Shown here: positions 16,965 to 25,123 of the stretch, piece after piece | How positions within the stretch are numbered: the stretch's first letter is position 1 | How the letters are laid out: each line of letters begins with the position of its first letter | Source of the DNA: Citromicrobium bathyomarinum | GTDB lineage: Bacteria > Pseudomonadota > Alphaproteobacteria > Sphingomonadales > Sphingomonadaceae | NCBI RefSeq assembly: GCF_021021475.1 | Contig: NZ_JAINWL010000002.1 | Coordinates: 620,001-684,000, forward strand | Direction: 5' to 3' | DNA length: 64,000 bases | The notes under the pieces: generated by a model | Seen by the model: only the letters and a program-made list of their open reading frames with translations | Databases searched by the model: none | Told to the model about the DNA's origin: nothing | Program-made: the position numbers and the translations under genes

Positions 16965-18404
16965 ATGACCGATCTGCGCGCCTTTTGCATGCCCAAATGG
17001 GGCATCGAGATGACCGAGGGAACGCTTGCCGAATGGATGGTGAGCGAAGGCGACGCCTTCAAGAAAGGCGATCTGCTGTGCCTGATCGAAACCGACAAAA
17101 TCACCAACGAGGTCGAGGCCGAGAAAGACGGTGTCGTTGAACGGATCGTGGTGAAGGCGGGCGGCGATGCCGAAGCCGTCGGCAGCCTGCTCGCCGTGTT
17201 CGGCGATGGTAGCGCCGATGCGGAAGCGATCGACAGCTTCGTTGCCGGGTTCAAGCCGACCTCTGCGCTGGGCAGCGTCCGCAAGAAGAAGCCCGCCGCG
17301 CAGAAGGTGGCGGACGATCAGCCCGTGCCGCCCAAGGATGCCAGTGGCGGCGAAAAGAAGCCGGTAAAGATCGACACCAATCGCCCCATCAGCCCCGAAG
17401 CGCTCAAGTTCGCCGAGGCCGAGGGCGTGGATATTTCGGGCATCGAGGGTTCGGGTCGCGAGGGCCGGATTACCTTGCAGGACGTCCAGCAGGCGGCGCG
17501 CCCGGCGCGTACGCCGCAGCTGCGCGGTCCGGTCGATCATCCGGAGGAGAACCTTGAGGTGTTCGCCTCTCCGCTCGCCCGGCGGATTGCCTCGCAGAAC
17601 GGGGTCGATCTGGGCCCGGTTGAAGGCACCGGCCCGCGCGGACGGATTCGCAAGGCCGATGTGCTCAAACTGCTGGAAGGGCAGGGCACCGCCAGCGACG
17701 CGCCGTTCGTGCCGGTCGACAACAGGCCGGAGATCGAGCCCTTCGATCGCGTGCGCAAGGTGGTCGCCAAGCGGCTCACCGCGGCCAAGCAGGACATCCC
17801 GCATTTCTACCTGCGGACGTCGGTCTGCGCCGATCCGGTTATCGCGCTGCGCCGTCACGCCAATCTGGTGCTGGGCAGCAAGGCCTCGCTCAACGATTTC
17901 GTGGTGATGGCGGCGGCGCGTGCGCTGCGGCGTCATCCAGAGGTCAACGTGCAGCTGCATGGCGAGGAAATCCATCGTTTCCCCCACGCCGATGTGTCGG
18001 TTGCGGTTGCCTCGCCCAATGGGCTGATGACGCCGATCGTGCGTCAGGCCGACCGGCTCGGCATCGGGCAGATCGCAAAGGCGACCCGTGCGCTGATCGA
18101 CAAGGCGGAGGCTGGCCGGCTGGGCTACGACGATCTCGACGGCGGGACTTTCACCGTGTCCAACCTCGGCATGTTCGGGATCGAGAATTTCGATGCGATC
18201 ATCAATCCGCCGCAGGCCGCGATCCTCGCGGTCGGAACCGCCTCGCGCGTGCCGACCGAGGGCGAGAATGGGGCAATCGCGTTCGAGACGCGTATCTCGC
18301 TGACCCTGTCGGTCGATCACCGTGCGATCGATGGTGCGGCGGGGGCGAAGTTCCTCGCGACCTTCAAGACCCTGTTCGAGAACCCCGAGGAATTGTTCGC
18401 CTGA
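16965..18404 (+). CDS. Dihydrolipoamide acyltransferase E2 with two subunit-binding domains
   Basis: 479 aa. The ATG at 16965 follows AGGAGG; the open frame upstream is E1 beta antiphase. The N-terminal lipoyl domain has the lipoyl lysine K45 in ETDKIT. Two peripheral subunit-binding-like segments follow: residues about 142-177 (ISPEALKFAEAEGVDISGI, then EGSGREGRI) and about 201-237 (ASPLARRIASQNGVDL, then EGTGPRGRI). The catalytic domain has H452 and D456 in DHRAIDG. Most E2 proteins carry one binding domain, so the duplication is unusual. No E3 (lipoamide dehydrogenase) gene is adjacent; a housekeeping E3 is presumably shared. Confidence 0.93.
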   Translation: MTDLRAFCMPKWGIEMTEGTLAEWMVSEGDAFKKGDLLCLIETDKITNEVEAEKDGVVERIVVKAGGDAEAVGSLLAVFGDGSADAEAIDSFVAGFKPTSALGSVRKKKPAAQKVADDQPVPPKDASGGEKKPVKIDTNRPISPEALKFAEAEGVDISGIEGSGREGRITLQDVQQAARPARTPQLRGPVDHPEENLEVFASPLARRIASQNGVDLGPVEGTGPRGRIRKADVLKLLEGQGTASDAPFVPVDNRPEIEPFDRVRKVVAKRLTAAKQDIPHFYLRTSVCADPVIALRRHANLVLGSKASLNDFVVMAAARALRRHPEVNVQLHGEEIHRFPHADVSVAVASPNGLMTPIVRQADRLGIGQIAKATRALIDKAEAGRLGYDDLDGGTFTVSNLGMFGIENFDAIINPPQAAILAVGTASRVPTEGENGAIAFETRISLTLSVDHRAIDGAAGAKFLATFKTLFENPEELFA

Positions 18405-18443
18405 GCAAAGTCCATCGGGGCGTGATCTGCTGGAGAAGAACCA

Positions 18444-18977
18444 ATGCCCAAGCCTGGAAGTCTCACCGCTCTGGGGCCGTGCGAGCAGCTCGCCTACGTG
18501 CCGAGCGATTTCGACGCGGCGCTGAAATACTGGACCGAGACGATGGGGGTCGGCCCCTTCTTCCTGTTCGAGAACATTACGCTGGAGAACATGCATTATC
18601 GCGGCGAGCCGACCGATGCGCGTTTCTCGGTCGCGATGGCCTATTGGAACGACATCCAGATCGAGCTTTTCCGGCCCGAGAATGACGCGCCTGCCCATTA
18701 TAACGGCGAATACGGGGTGAAAGACCGGCTGCACCACACGCTGGTGATCGTCGAGGATTTCGAGGCGGCGAAGAAAGCGGTCGGCGATGCGGGGGCCGAG
18801 ATCATCGTCGAAGGCACCTTCGGCGGCGCGCGGGTCTATTATGTCGATCCCGGGGCGGGGCCGGGCGGGCTGCTGGAGATCCTCGAAAAGTCCGAGCAGG
18901 GCGAACAGCTTTTCACGATGATGCGCGATGCCGCGCGCGACTGGGACGGCAACGAGCCGCTTCGGACGCTGGGATAG
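18444..18977 (+). CDS. VOC-superfamily (glyoxalase-like) protein
   Basis: 177 aa, ATG after GGAGAAG. The pattern LAYVPSDFDAALKYWTETMGVGPFF, then YWNDIQIELFRPEN, then LHHTLVIVEDFEAAKKAVGDAG, then YYVDPGAGPGGLLEILE is the paired beta-alpha-beta-beta-beta repeat of VOC enzymes. The metal-ligand His and Glu positions are at the second module (LHH) and LLEIL. Family members include epimerases, glyoxalases and extradiol dioxygenases. The size fits a methylmalonyl-CoA-epimerase-like or isomerase role. It sits between E2 and a P450, so it is probably pathway-specific. Confidence 0.8.
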   Translation: MPKPGSLTALGPCEQLAYVPSDFDAALKYWTETMGVGPFFLFENITLENMHYRGEPTDARFSVAMAYWNDIQIELFRPENDAPAHYNGEYGVKDRLHHTLVIVEDFEAAKKAVGDAGAEIIVEGTFGGARVYYVDPGAGPGGLLEILEKSEQGEQLFTMMRDAARDWDGNEPLRTLG

Positions 18978-19002
18978 GCCCACGGGCCGGGGGAGTGGGA
19001 GG

Positions 19003-20205
19003 ATGAGCGCGCAGCCAATACCGGATCACGTCCCGGCAGACCGGGTGGTCGATTTCAACGTGTTCGCGCCGCCCGGTGGGGAGCAGGATTTCTTCGCCGC
19101 GTGGAAATCCCTGCTCGGCGGCCCCGGCCTCGTCTGGACAACCGAAAACGGCGGGCACTGGATCGGCGCCTGCGGAGAAGTGGTGCGCAGCCTGTGGGGC
19201 GACGCGGAGCGCTTTTCCAATGAAGCGCTTGCGGTGACTCCTGGCCTCGGCGAGGTGATGGAGTTCATCCCGCTCCAGCAGGACCCGCCCGAGCACAAGC
19301 CGTTCCGCATGGCGGTAATGAAGGGCTTCGCGAATAACCACGTCGTCGCGATGGAGCCGCTGGTCCGCGAACAGGCTCGCCTGCTCATCGAAGGGCTGAT
19401 GGGCAAGGGCGGGTGCGAGTTCATGTCGCAATTCGCCGAAATCCTGCCGATCCATATCTTCCTGACGCTGATCGGCGTTCCGCCTGAAGACCGCGCGAAG
19501 CTGCGCCCGCTGGGCCAGCAGCTGACCCGGCCCGACGGATCGATGACGGTTGTCGAACTGCGTGACGCCGCCGATGCCTATCTGGAGCCCTATATCCGCG
19601 AACGGCTGGCCAATCCGGGCAGCGACCTGTTCAGCCGGATCCTCTCGGTCCCGATCGAGGGGCGCGCCTGGACTTTCGACGAGGCACAGCGGATGTGTCG
19701 CAATCTGCTGTTCGGCGGGCTCGATACGGTGGTCGCGATGATGGGCAACATGATCATGCACCTCGCGCGCCATCCCGACGATCAGGAGTACCTGCGGGAG
19801 GATGCCTCGCGCATTCCCGCCGCAGTCGACGAACTGATGCGGCGCTATCCCACGGTTTCGGTCACCCGCAACTGCGTCGAGACGACCGAGGTCGACGGGG
19901 TGGAAGTGCGCGAGGGCGATCTGATCTATCTGCCCAGCGTGCTGCACAATCTCGACCCGGCCTGTTTCGATGACCCGGAGAACGTCGACTTCGATCGAGG
20001 CCTGTCGCCGGTGCGCCATACCACCATGGGGGTCGGCCCGCACCGCTGTGTGGGTGCGGGGCTCGCCCGGCTGGAAGCGATCGTGGTGCTGGAAGAATGG
20101 CTCGCCCATATGCCGCATTTCTCACTGGCCGAAGATGTGCAGCCGACGTTTCGTGGCGGCAATGTCGGCTCGCTGCTGCAGCTGGAGCTGCGCTGGGCCG
20201 AATAG
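19003..20205 (+). CDS. Cytochrome P450
   Basis: 400 aa from the ATG at 19003 after GGGAGG. The heme-binding loop is MGVGPHRCVGAGLAR with the thiolate ligand C349. The I-helix oxygen-activation motif is LLFGGLDTVV, and the ExxR motif is in DELMRRYP, followed by VTRN. It is a soluble bacterial class needing ferredoxin and reductase. No ferredoxin is adjacent, though a ferredoxin-reductase-like gene lies at 48382-49614. It probably hydroxylates an unactivated carbon in the island's substrate. Confidence 0.93.
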   Translation: MSAQPIPDHVPADRVVDFNVFAPPGGEQDFFAAWKSLLGGPGLVWTTENGGHWIGACGEVVRSLWGDAERFSNEALAVTPGLGEVMEFIPLQQDPPEHKPFRMAVMKGFANNHVVAMEPLVREQARLLIEGLMGKGGCEFMSQFAEILPIHIFLTLIGVPPEDRAKLRPLGQQLTRPDGSMTVVELRDAADAYLEPYIRERLANPGSDLFSRILSVPIEGRAWTFDEAQRMCRNLLFGGLDTVVAMMGNMIMHLARHPDDQEYLREDASRIPAAVDELMRRYPTVSVTRNCVETTEVDGVEVREGDLIYLPSVLHNLDPACFDDPENVDFDRGLSPVRHTTMGVGPHRCVGAGLARLEAIVVLEEWLAHMPHFSLAEDVQPTFRGGNVGSLLQLELRWAE

Positions 20206-20245
20206 CCGGGCCCACCCATCACTGAGATAATCTGAAGGATTGAGA

Positions 20246-21439
20246 ATGATCGAGGTTTCGCAACGCGCCCGGGACATCGGCGATCGGGTGGAGGACTTCG
20301 TGCGGAGCAAGATCGCGCCTTACGAGCACGACCCGCGCCGCGACCATCACGGTGCGCCGACCCGCGAACTGGTCCGCGAAATCCGCGCGCTCGCCCGCGA
20401 GGCAGGGTTGATGACGCCGCACATCATGGAGGACGGCAGCCACCTGACCCAGGTCGAGACTGCCTATGTGCTGATCAAATCGGGCCTCTCGCCGCTCGGC
20501 CCGCTGGCGCTCAACACCAACGCGCCGGACGAGGGCAACATGTACCTGCTGGGCCATGTCGGCAGCGATCACCTGAAGGAGAAATTCCTCTCCCGACTGG
20601 TTTCGGGCGACGAGCAAAGCGCGTTCTTCATGACCGAGCCTGCCGACTGGGGCGGGGCCGGGTCCGATCCTTCGATGATGAAGACCACCTGCAAGCTGGA
20701 CGGCAATCACTGGGTGGTGAACGGGCGCAAGCGCTTTATCACCGGAGCCGACGGCGCAGGCGTGGGCATCGTGATGGCGCGCGCCGAGGGCGTGGACGAA
20801 GGCGGCGGGGCCTGCATGTTCCTGGTCGACCTGCCTGATCCCGCCATCCGGATCGAGGGCGCGCCCAACACGATCGACAATTCGATGCCCGGCGGCCACG
20901 CGGACGTCACGATCGAGAATCTGCGCGTGCCTGCGGACCAGATGCTCGGCGCGGCGGGTGAGGGTTTCCGTTACGCGCAGGTGCGCCTGTCGCCCGCGCG
21001 CCTGTCGCACTGCATGCGCTGGCTGGGCGCGGCGATCCGGTGTCAGGAGATCGCCAGCGACTATGCCTGCCGCCGTCAGGCCTTCGGCAAGCCGCTGATC
21101 GATCACGAAGGCGTGGGCTTCATGCTCGCGCAGAACCAGATCGACCTCAAGCAGGCCGAACTGATGATCTACTGGTGCGCCAGCGTGCTCGACACGGGCG
21201 ATCTGGGCACCACTGAAAGCTCGATGGCGAAGGTCGCGGTCTCCGAAGCGCTGATGCGGGTGGCCGACAACTGCGTGCAGGTGATGGGCGGCACCGGAGT
21301 GACCGACCAGACCATTGTCGAGCAGGTGTTTCGCGAGCTGCGCGCGTTCCGGATCTACGATGGCCCGACCGAGGTGCACAAATGGTCGCTCGCCAAGAAG
21401 ATCAAGAAGGCCCACCGCGAGGCCGCCGCGTCGGCATGA
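20246..21439 (+). CDS. Acyl-CoA dehydrogenase (3rd copy)
   Basis: 397 aa, ATG at 20246 with AAGGA upstream. Landmarks are SAFFMTEPADWGGAGSDPSMM (FAD/acyl segment), WVVNGRKRFITGADGAG, ACRRQAFGKPLIDHEGVGFMLA, and the C-terminal CVQVMGGTGVTDQTIVEQVFRELRAFRIYDGPTEVHKWSLAKK. This is the acyl-CoA dehydrogenase type often found next to APH-like kinases. Its stop overlaps the kinase-like gene by ATGA. In ACAD10/11 the two activities are one polypeptide, so this pair probably acts on a hydroxyacyl-CoA through phosphorylation and elimination (inference). Confidence 0.92.
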   Translation: MIEVSQRARDIGDRVEDFVRSKIAPYEHDPRRDHHGAPTRELVREIRALAREAGLMTPHIMEDGSHLTQVETAYVLIKSGLSPLGPLALNTNAPDEGNMYLLGHVGSDHLKEKFLSRLVSGDEQSAFFMTEPADWGGAGSDPSMMKTTCKLDGNHWVVNGRKRFITGADGAGVGIVMARAEGVDEGGGACMFLVDLPDPAIRIEGAPNTIDNSMPGGHADVTIENLRVPADQMLGAAGEGFRYAQVRLSPARLSHCMRWLGAAIRCQEIASDYACRRQAFGKPLIDHEGVGFMLAQNQIDLKQAELMIYWCASVLDTGDLGTTESSMAKVAVSEALMRVADNCVQVMGGTGVTDQTIVEQVFRELRAFRIYDGPTEVHKWSLAKKIKKAHREAAASA

Positions 21440-22506
21440 GCGCCGCAGCAGAGGGGAATACGGGCACCACGGCTGTCCGCGCGGGCTACGAACTGGACCG
21501 TGCGGCGCTGGAGGCGTGGCTGCGCGGCCATGTCGACGGGTTTGCCGGACCGTTGGAGGTGGACCAGTTCAAGGGCGGGCAGTCAAACCCGACCTACCGG
21601 CTGACCACGCCGACGCGCAGCTACGTGCTGCGGCGCAAGCCTCCGGGCGAAATCCTCAAGGGTGCGCACGCGGTGGAACGCGAGGCGCGGGTTATGGCGG
21701 CGCTGGGCCGGAACGGCTTTCCCGTTCCGGCAATTCACGGCCTGTGCGAGGACGAGAGCGTGCTCGGCACGCCGTTCTTCGTGATGGAGATGGTCGAAGG
21801 GCGCATCTTCTGGGACGCGACCTTCCCCGATGTGCCCCGCGATGCGCGGCCGGACTACTTTGCGGCGATGAACGGCGTGCTCGCCCAATTGCACGGGGTC
21901 GATCCCGAGGCGGTCGGGCTGGGCGACTACGGCAGGCCCGGCAACTACTTCGCACGCCAGATTGCCCGGTGGTCGAAGCAATATCTGGGCGACGAAGAGG
22001 CGGGCCGTAACGCGGACATGGACGCGCTGGTCGAATGGCTGCCCGAGAATATCCCGCCGGGTGAGGAAACCGCGATCGTCCATGGCGATCTGCGCTGCGA
22101 CAACATGATCTTCGCACCCGACGAGCCGCGCGTGCTCGCAGTGCTCGACTGGGAGCTGTCGACGCTCGGCCACCCGCTCGCCGATTTCGCCTATAACGCG
22201 ATGATGTACCGGATGCCTCCGGACATCGTGGCGGGGCTGCATGGTGCCGATCTGGCCGCACTCAGTATTCCGAGCGAGGCGGAGTATGTCGCTGCCTATT
22301 GCGCGCGGACCGGGCGGGAGAGCATTCCCAACTGGGATTTTTACATCGCGTTCAACTTCTTTCGCCTCGCGGCGATCTTCCACGGGATCAAGGGCCGGGT
22401 AATCCGCGGCAATGCCGCCAGCGCGCAGGCGGCAGAGCGGGCAACGAAGTTCCCGATCCTCGCCCGGCTCGCGCGCGAGGCGATGCAGGCCTGCGAGCAA
22501 GCGTGA
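21436..22506 (+). CDS. Aminoglycoside-phosphotransferase-like kinase, partner of acyl-CoA dehydrogenase
   Basis: 356 aa. The kinase-like N-lobe has FKGGQSNPTYRL and YVLRRKPPG, then EREARVMAALG. The Brenner-type catalytic motif is HGDLRCDN (residues 216-223), followed by VLDWELSTLGHPLADFAYN. This is the APH subfamily fused to ACAD in ACAD10/11, where the kinase phosphorylates the 4-hydroxyl of 4-hydroxyacyl-CoA. It is coupled by ATGA to the acyl-CoA dehydrogenase upstream. That supports removal of a hydroxyl group during side-chain or ring-fragment oxidation. It is the last gene of the plus-strand run. Confidence 0.9.
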   Translation: MSAAAEGNTGTTAVRAGYELDRAALEAWLRGHVDGFAGPLEVDQFKGGQSNPTYRLTTPTRSYVLRRKPPGEILKGAHAVEREARVMAALGRNGFPVPAIHGLCEDESVLGTPFFVMEMVEGRIFWDATFPDVPRDARPDYFAAMNGVLAQLHGVDPEAVGLGDYGRPGNYFARQIARWSKQYLGDEEAGRNADMDALVEWLPENIPPGEETAIVHGDLRCDNMIFAPDEPRVLAVLDWELSTLGHPLADFAYNAMMYRMPPDIVAGLHGADLAALSIPSEAEYVAAYCARTGRESIPNWDFYIAFNFFRLAAIFHGIKGRVIRGNAASAQAAERATKFPILARLAREAMQACEQA

Positions 22507-22532
22507 CCCTTCACCCCGGCGAGTGATCCGCC

Positions 22533-23891
22533 TCAGGTCATGAACCGATCCCACGGCCCTGTAATCGCCACGGTGCGCGTAGGCGAATAAGCGTTTACGA
22601 AGAGCCATTTGCCGTCGGGTGAGAAGCAGGCCCCGGCCAGTTCGGTCTGCATGGTGAGACGAGCAAGCGTGTAGGCGCGACCATCCGGCGTGATTCCACG
22701 CAGGTGGTTGTCGACGACATCGGTGTACTGATCCTCGCACACGATCAGGTGGCCGTTCGGCGCCACGGTCAGGTTGTCGCCGAAATTGAACTGGTCCTCG
22801 CTTTCGCTCTCGAAGAAAAGTTCCACCATGTCCGGCCCGCGTCCGCGACCGGGGACGAAGCGGAAGATCTGCCCGAGCCCCTTCTGCCCACCGCTGGTCG
22901 AGCACACGAACAGGTCGTCGGTGCCCATGTGGATGCCTTCGCCGCGTGCGACCAGCGCCGCGCCCTTCGCGACCGCGCGGATGCGCAGGTCGTCCAGCGG
23001 AGCCTCTACTTCGTCGAGATCGATCCAGCGCGCTTCGTACGGCTTTTGCACCGGCATGACCGGCGCATCCCAGTTGCGGGTATCGGCGAGGCCGTCGATC
23101 GCCATGGCCTGCAGCCTTCCGCCCGCGCGCAGCTTGCCGCGTTCCTTCGGGATGAAACGATAGAGCACGCCGTCGTCGCGGTCCTCGGTCATATAGACCA
23201 TCCCCGTCTCCGGATCGACGCAGGCAGCCTCGTGGTTGAAGCGTCCCATCGCGGTCAGCGGGACGGGATCGACCAGCCCGGAGGCATTGGCGGGCACTTC
23301 GAACACCCAGCCGTGATTTTGCGCCAGGCCCTCGCCATAGCGCTGGCCGGGGCCGGTCGGCGACTCCTCGCACGTCAGCCAGGTGTTCCACGGTGTGACC
23401 CCGCCCGAGCAATTGCGGATCGTGCCGCCCAGCGTGCGGAACTGGCGCTTCACCTCCAGCGTGTTTGCGTCGAGCACGATATTGGTCGTCCCACCCGGTA
23501 CGATCTCGCCATTACGGGTGCCGAAGCCCCTGGCGATCGGGCCACCCGCGCCGTCGCCCGGCACCAGTTCGTGGTTGCGCACGAGGGCGATCTCACCATT
23601 GCCGAGGGCGAAGCAGCCCATGCCGTCTGCCTTGTCGGGCACGGTCCCGCCATCACTCATGGCCTCGCCGAGGCTGGACAGCAGCCGGTACGAGAATCCG
23701 GCGGGCAGATCGAGCATTCCGGCGGGGTCGGGTTGCAGCGGGCCGTAGGCGGGCAAGCTCGCGGTGCCGGCTGCCGTCACCATCCTGTTCGTGGTGCATC
23801 CACTCGCCAGCAGCGCGCCGAATGCTGCGCCGGTTCCGGCGAGAAACTTGCGGCGATCGGTCTGGATCGGGGCGGTCTGGATCGCGGGCAT
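22533..23891 (-). CDS. PhoX-like (DUF839) Tat-exported lipoprotein
   Basis: 452 aa from the ATG at 23891, preceded by AGGAAG. Residues 13-14 are the Tat twin arginine (DRRKFLAGTGAAFG). The stretch LLASGC places a lipobox cysteine at C32, so this is probably a Tat-exported lipoprotein. The body has PhoX/DUF839 features: SYRLLSSLGE, ALVRNHEL, GGTTNIVLDANTLEVKRQFRTLGGTIRNCSGG, TPWNTWLTCEE, EAACVDPETGMVYMTED and FGDNLTVAPNGHLIVCEDQ. PhoX enzymes are Ca/Fe alkaline phosphatases, but many DUF839 proteins are uncharacterised. It is divergent from the DUF1826 gene. Confidence 0.85.
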   Translation of the reverse strand: MPAIQTAPIQTDRRKFLAGTGAAFGALLASGCTTNRMVTAAGTASLPAYGPLQPDPAGMLDLPAGFSYRLLSSLGEAMSDGGTVPDKADGMGCFALGNGEIALVRNHELVPGDGAGGPIARGFGTRNGEIVPGGTTNIVLDANTLEVKRQFRTLGGTIRNCSGGVTPWNTWLTCEESPTGPGQRYGEGLAQNHGWVFEVPANASGLVDPVPLTAMGRFNHEAACVDPETGMVYMTEDRDDGVLYRFIPKERGKLRAGGRLQAMAIDGLADTRNWDAPVMPVQKPYEARWIDLDEVEAPLDDLRIRAVAKGAALVARGEGIHMGTDDLFVCSTSGGQKGLGQIFRFVPGRGRGPDMVELFFESESEDQFNFGDNLTVAPNGHLIVCEDQYTDVVDNHLRGITPDGRAYTLARLTMQTELAGACFSPDGKWLFVNAYSPTRTVAITGPWDRFMT

Positions 23892-23971
23892 CGGGTCTTC
23901 CTGTGAGCGGGATAGGGAATCGGTGGCACGCGCCATAACCGAAAATGAGCACGATCGCAGCTTGAAATGGA

Positions 23972-23984
23972 TGATATAATATCA
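23972..23984. promoter_or_regulatory. Zur-box-like palindrome
   Basis: TGATAT-A-ATATCA is a perfect 6+1+6 palindrome in the 171-bp divergent space between the PhoX-like gene and the DUF1826-MerC pair. It lies about 80 bp before the likely DUF1826 start. AT-rich palindromes of this type are the binding sites of Fur-family regulators, and DUF1826/MerC genes often belong to zinc-starvation regulons. The Zur assignment is inference. Confidence 0.5.
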
Positions 23985-24062
23985 CATCTGTCAGTTCGCG
24001 CGTCTCGGCGCATCCCGACGGATGCCGAGCCAACACCAGTGTCGAAAGAAAATCGCCCGATC

Positions 24063-24653
24063 ATGCAAGTTGCCGCATCTCTCCCTCGTCCGCCATCGTC
24101 CTCGAACGCCACCGACTACGCGTGTTTCACCGATGACTGGAGCGCGATACGGCGACCGGAACATCCGCTGGTCGTGCAGCGCCGAGCGGTGCCGCTGTGC
24201 GACCGGCCTCTGCTGACGCGCGATCCGTTCACGTGGCGCGCGAGCGGTGCGCCCGATCGCGCGGCCGCCGCACTGGGCGATCTGCCCGCTGCGCTGGTGG
24301 AGGACATCGCCATGCTCGCCACGCGCCTTGCAGCGTTGATGCTCTGCGAGGAGGTGCGTCTGCGGCTTGAACTGGTCGATGATGATTCCTGCCGCAAGCT
24401 CCACGCCGATTTCACCGACCTGCGGCTTATCACCACCTATGCGGGGCGCGGCACGCAATTCGCCTGCGACAACGTGCCGGGCGGGGAGGTGTGGAATATC
24501 GACGCGGGCGATATCGCACTGGTCAAAGGCTGGCAGTTCGGGGAGGGGCACGATCCCTGTCTGCACCGTTCCCCACCCATCGCGGGCACCGGTGAACGCC
24601 GCTTGCTGCTGGCGATCGATACGCCGCGGATCGACCCGGAGCCGGGCGCGTGA
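24063..24653 (+). CDS. DUF1826 family protein
   Basis: 196 aa from the ATG at 24063. Upstream in-frame starts at 23967 and 24039 exist, but the first would place coding sequence across the palindrome at 23972. The motifs CRKLHADFTDLRLITTYAGRGTQF, GDIALVKGWQF and HRSPPIAG are those of DUF1826 proteins; conserved His residues in KLHAD and LHRSP suggest a metal site. The biochemical function is not known. The family commonly neighbours zinc-uptake genes and COG0523-type GTPases. It overlaps the MerC-like gene by GTGA. Confidence 0.82.
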   Translation: MQVAASLPRPPSSSNATDYACFTDDWSAIRRPEHPLVVQRRAVPLCDRPLLTRDPFTWRASGAPDRAAAALGDLPAALVEDIAMLATRLAALMLCEEVRLRLELVDDDSCRKLHADFTDLRLITTYAGRGTQFACDNVPGGEVWNIDAGDIALVKGWQFGEGHDPCLHRSPPIAGTGERRLLLAIDTPRIDPEPGA

Positions 24654-25057
24654 GGCCGCGTAGCAGAGGCGTCGCCGCCGCGATGGATGGTGCCGGCGTG
24701 ACGCTGTCGACCGCCTGCCTCATCCATTGCCTCGTCTTCCCACTGGCCATCGCCATCCTGCCGAGCTGGAGCACTGCGCTCTCGCTGCCGGAAGGGTTCC
24801 ATCTCGTCATGGTGCTCATCGCGGTGCCGCTGACCAGCTATGTCCTGCTGAAATCGCGGCATGGTGCGGGCGGGGCGGGTTCCCGGCTGGCCCTCGGCTT
24901 TTCTGGGCTGGTGCTGATGATCTCGGGCCTGTTTGCCCATACTCTGGCGCTCGAAACCGGGCTCACGACACTTGGCGCGGCACTGGTTGCCACCGCCCAT
25001 ATTCTCAACTGGCGAAGCCGGAACAGACCATGCCGGTCGGCGGAGGTAGCCGACTGA
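24650..25057 (+). CDS. MerC-family inner-membrane protein
   Basis: 135 aa from the GTG at 24650 (GTGA overlap); the ATG at 24683 is an alternative. There are four hydrophobic segments, with STACLIHCLVFPLAIAIL carrying the conserved cysteine/histidine of MerC proteins. Then follow FHLVMVLIAVPLTSYVLL, LALGFSGLVLMISGLFAH and LTTLGAALVATAHILNW. MerC domain proteins transport or sense heavy metals. Next to DUF1826 it is more likely linked to zinc homeostasis than to mercury resistance, and no other mer genes are present. Confidence 0.82.
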   Translation: MRPRSRGVAAAMDGAGVTLSTACLIHCLVFPLAIAILPSWSTALSLPEGFHLVMVLIAVPLTSYVLLKSRHGAGGAGSRLALGFSGLVLMISGLFAHTLALETGLTTLGAALVATAHILNWRSRNRPCRSAEVAD

Positions 25058-25123
25058 TTGACACGGGGCCTCCCGCTGGCCCAGCGTGGGCGAGACATTT
25101 CAGGGTCCGGGGAGAGCATTGGT

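Noticed and set aside
16842-18983. Minus-strand open frame of about 710 codons opposite the E2 and VOC genes
   Set aside because: Antisense to a well-supported E2 with lipoyl lysine and active-site histidine; no recognisable protein features.
1-22506. Assignment of the island to estrogen, bile-acid or other specific steroid degradation
   Set aside because: The gene types fit several polycyclic or terpenoid pathways, and no diagnostic ring-cleavage dioxygenase or KstD-like enzyme is present.
24650-25057. Mercury-resistance operon based on the MerC-like protein
   Set aside because: No merR, merT, merP or merA is present; the neighbour is DUF1826.
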